This document shows positions 5,579 to 5,771 of a DNA stretch of 5,771 nt, piece after piece. The notes beneath the pieces are model-generated. The model did not search any database. It was not told where the DNA came from and worked only from the letters and a program-made list of their open reading frames with translations. A program made the translations under genes and the position numbers. How positions within the stretch are numbered: position 1 is the first letter of the stretch; every line of letters begins with the position of its first letter. The stretch comes from Prevotellaceae bacterium (GTDB lineage: Bacteria; Bacteroidota; Bacteroidia; Bacteroidales; UBA932). The stretch covers positions 1-5,771 of the forward strand of contig JAIROQ010000103.1 of assembly GCA_031257455.1 (NCBI GenBank), given 5' to 3'.

Positions 5579-5771
5579 GTAGCTAATTAGGTGCACTTAT
5601 AAAATATAAATAGTTTATTTTTAATAAATTTTTATTTTCAAAAAGTTAAAAAACGTCGCTGTTTAGGTGCACTATTTTAAAATGTCGCTGATTAGGTGCA
5701 CTTAAAAATGAGAATGTCGTTAATTAGGTGCGCTTAGAATGGGAATGTCGCTAATTAGGTGCGCTTAGAAT
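5579..5771. repeat. Array of a ~21-bp repeat, probable transposon end or iterons
   Basis: At least five same-direction copies of a motif with core GCTAATTAGGTGCRCTTA begin at 5579, 5655, 5684, 5716 and 5747. The last four are spaced 29, 32 and 31 bp apart, and the first is separated from them by 76 bp. The last two copies share GTGCGC and the same flank (CTTAGAAT), whereas the first three have GTGCAC. All but the first are preceded by a 2-5 base A/G-rich or AAT sequence. Spacing between cores is only 8-11 bp. Multiple short terminal repeats that bind transposase are known for IS21-family elements and for Tn7/Mu-like transposons; iterons of a replication origin are the alternative. No transposase is visible because the array runs off the window. 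Confidence 0.6.

Noticed and set aside
5487..5582. 31-codon plus-strand ORF with lysine/arginine-rich start and phenylalanine-rich end
   Set aside because: Its composition follows from the A-rich and T-rich arms of the inverted repeat at 5512-5554. No promoter box, no family resemblance.
5579..5771. CRISPR array
   Set aside because: Cores are only 8-11 bp apart, periods vary from 29 to 76 bp, and the inter-core sequences are similar rather than unique, so these are not repeats with spacers.

Overview
The window most likely comes from a member of the Bacteroidota, probably an anaerobic, Bacteroidales-like lineage. Three things point there. Both genes have promoters of the Bacteroidota type (TTTG, a 19-20 bp spacer, then TAnnTTTG). 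Their start codons follow A-rich leaders with no Shine-Dalgarno sequence. The left-hand gene encodes a secreted FISUMP-type protein, a family common in Bacteroidota and Fibrobacter. The genus cannot be read from the sequence.

Layout. Positions 1-1499 (minus strand) hold the first 499 codons of a secreted protein: signal peptide, a conserved N-terminal beta-rich region, two Ig/PKD-like repeats and the start of a FISUMP domain. The 3' end lies outside the window. Positions 1500-2296 are a divergent intergenic region. It holds a consensus promoter for the secreted protein, about 300 nt upstream of its start, with two large hairpins in the implied leader. It also holds a G+C-rich block with a perfect 12-bp inverted repeat, two adjacent arrays of 7-bp repeats, and the promoter of the next gene. 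Positions 2297-5032 (plus strand) are a complete, intact ppdK for pyruvate, phosphate dikinase, ending in a strong bidirectional terminator (5085-5129).

Positions 5033-5771 contain no intact gene. They hold a 22-codon remnant that looks like the start of a PIN-domain (VapC-like) toxin, a third 7-bp repeat array, an orphan intrinsic terminator, an A/T-rich inverted repeat with an extra direct copy of one arm, and at the right edge an array of at least five copies of a ~21-bp motif. That array runs off the window. It resembles the multiple transposase-binding sites at the end of an IS21-like or Tn7/Mu-like element, or a set of iterons.

Function. ppdK is a stand-alone central-carbon gene (interconversion of pyruvate and phosphoenolpyruvate, making or using pyrophosphate). 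The divergent surface protein has no evident functional link to it. The flanks look like accessory DNA with repeat expansion, gene decay and probable transposon ends. The points most worth following up are the right-edge array and the long structured leader at 1528-1767.
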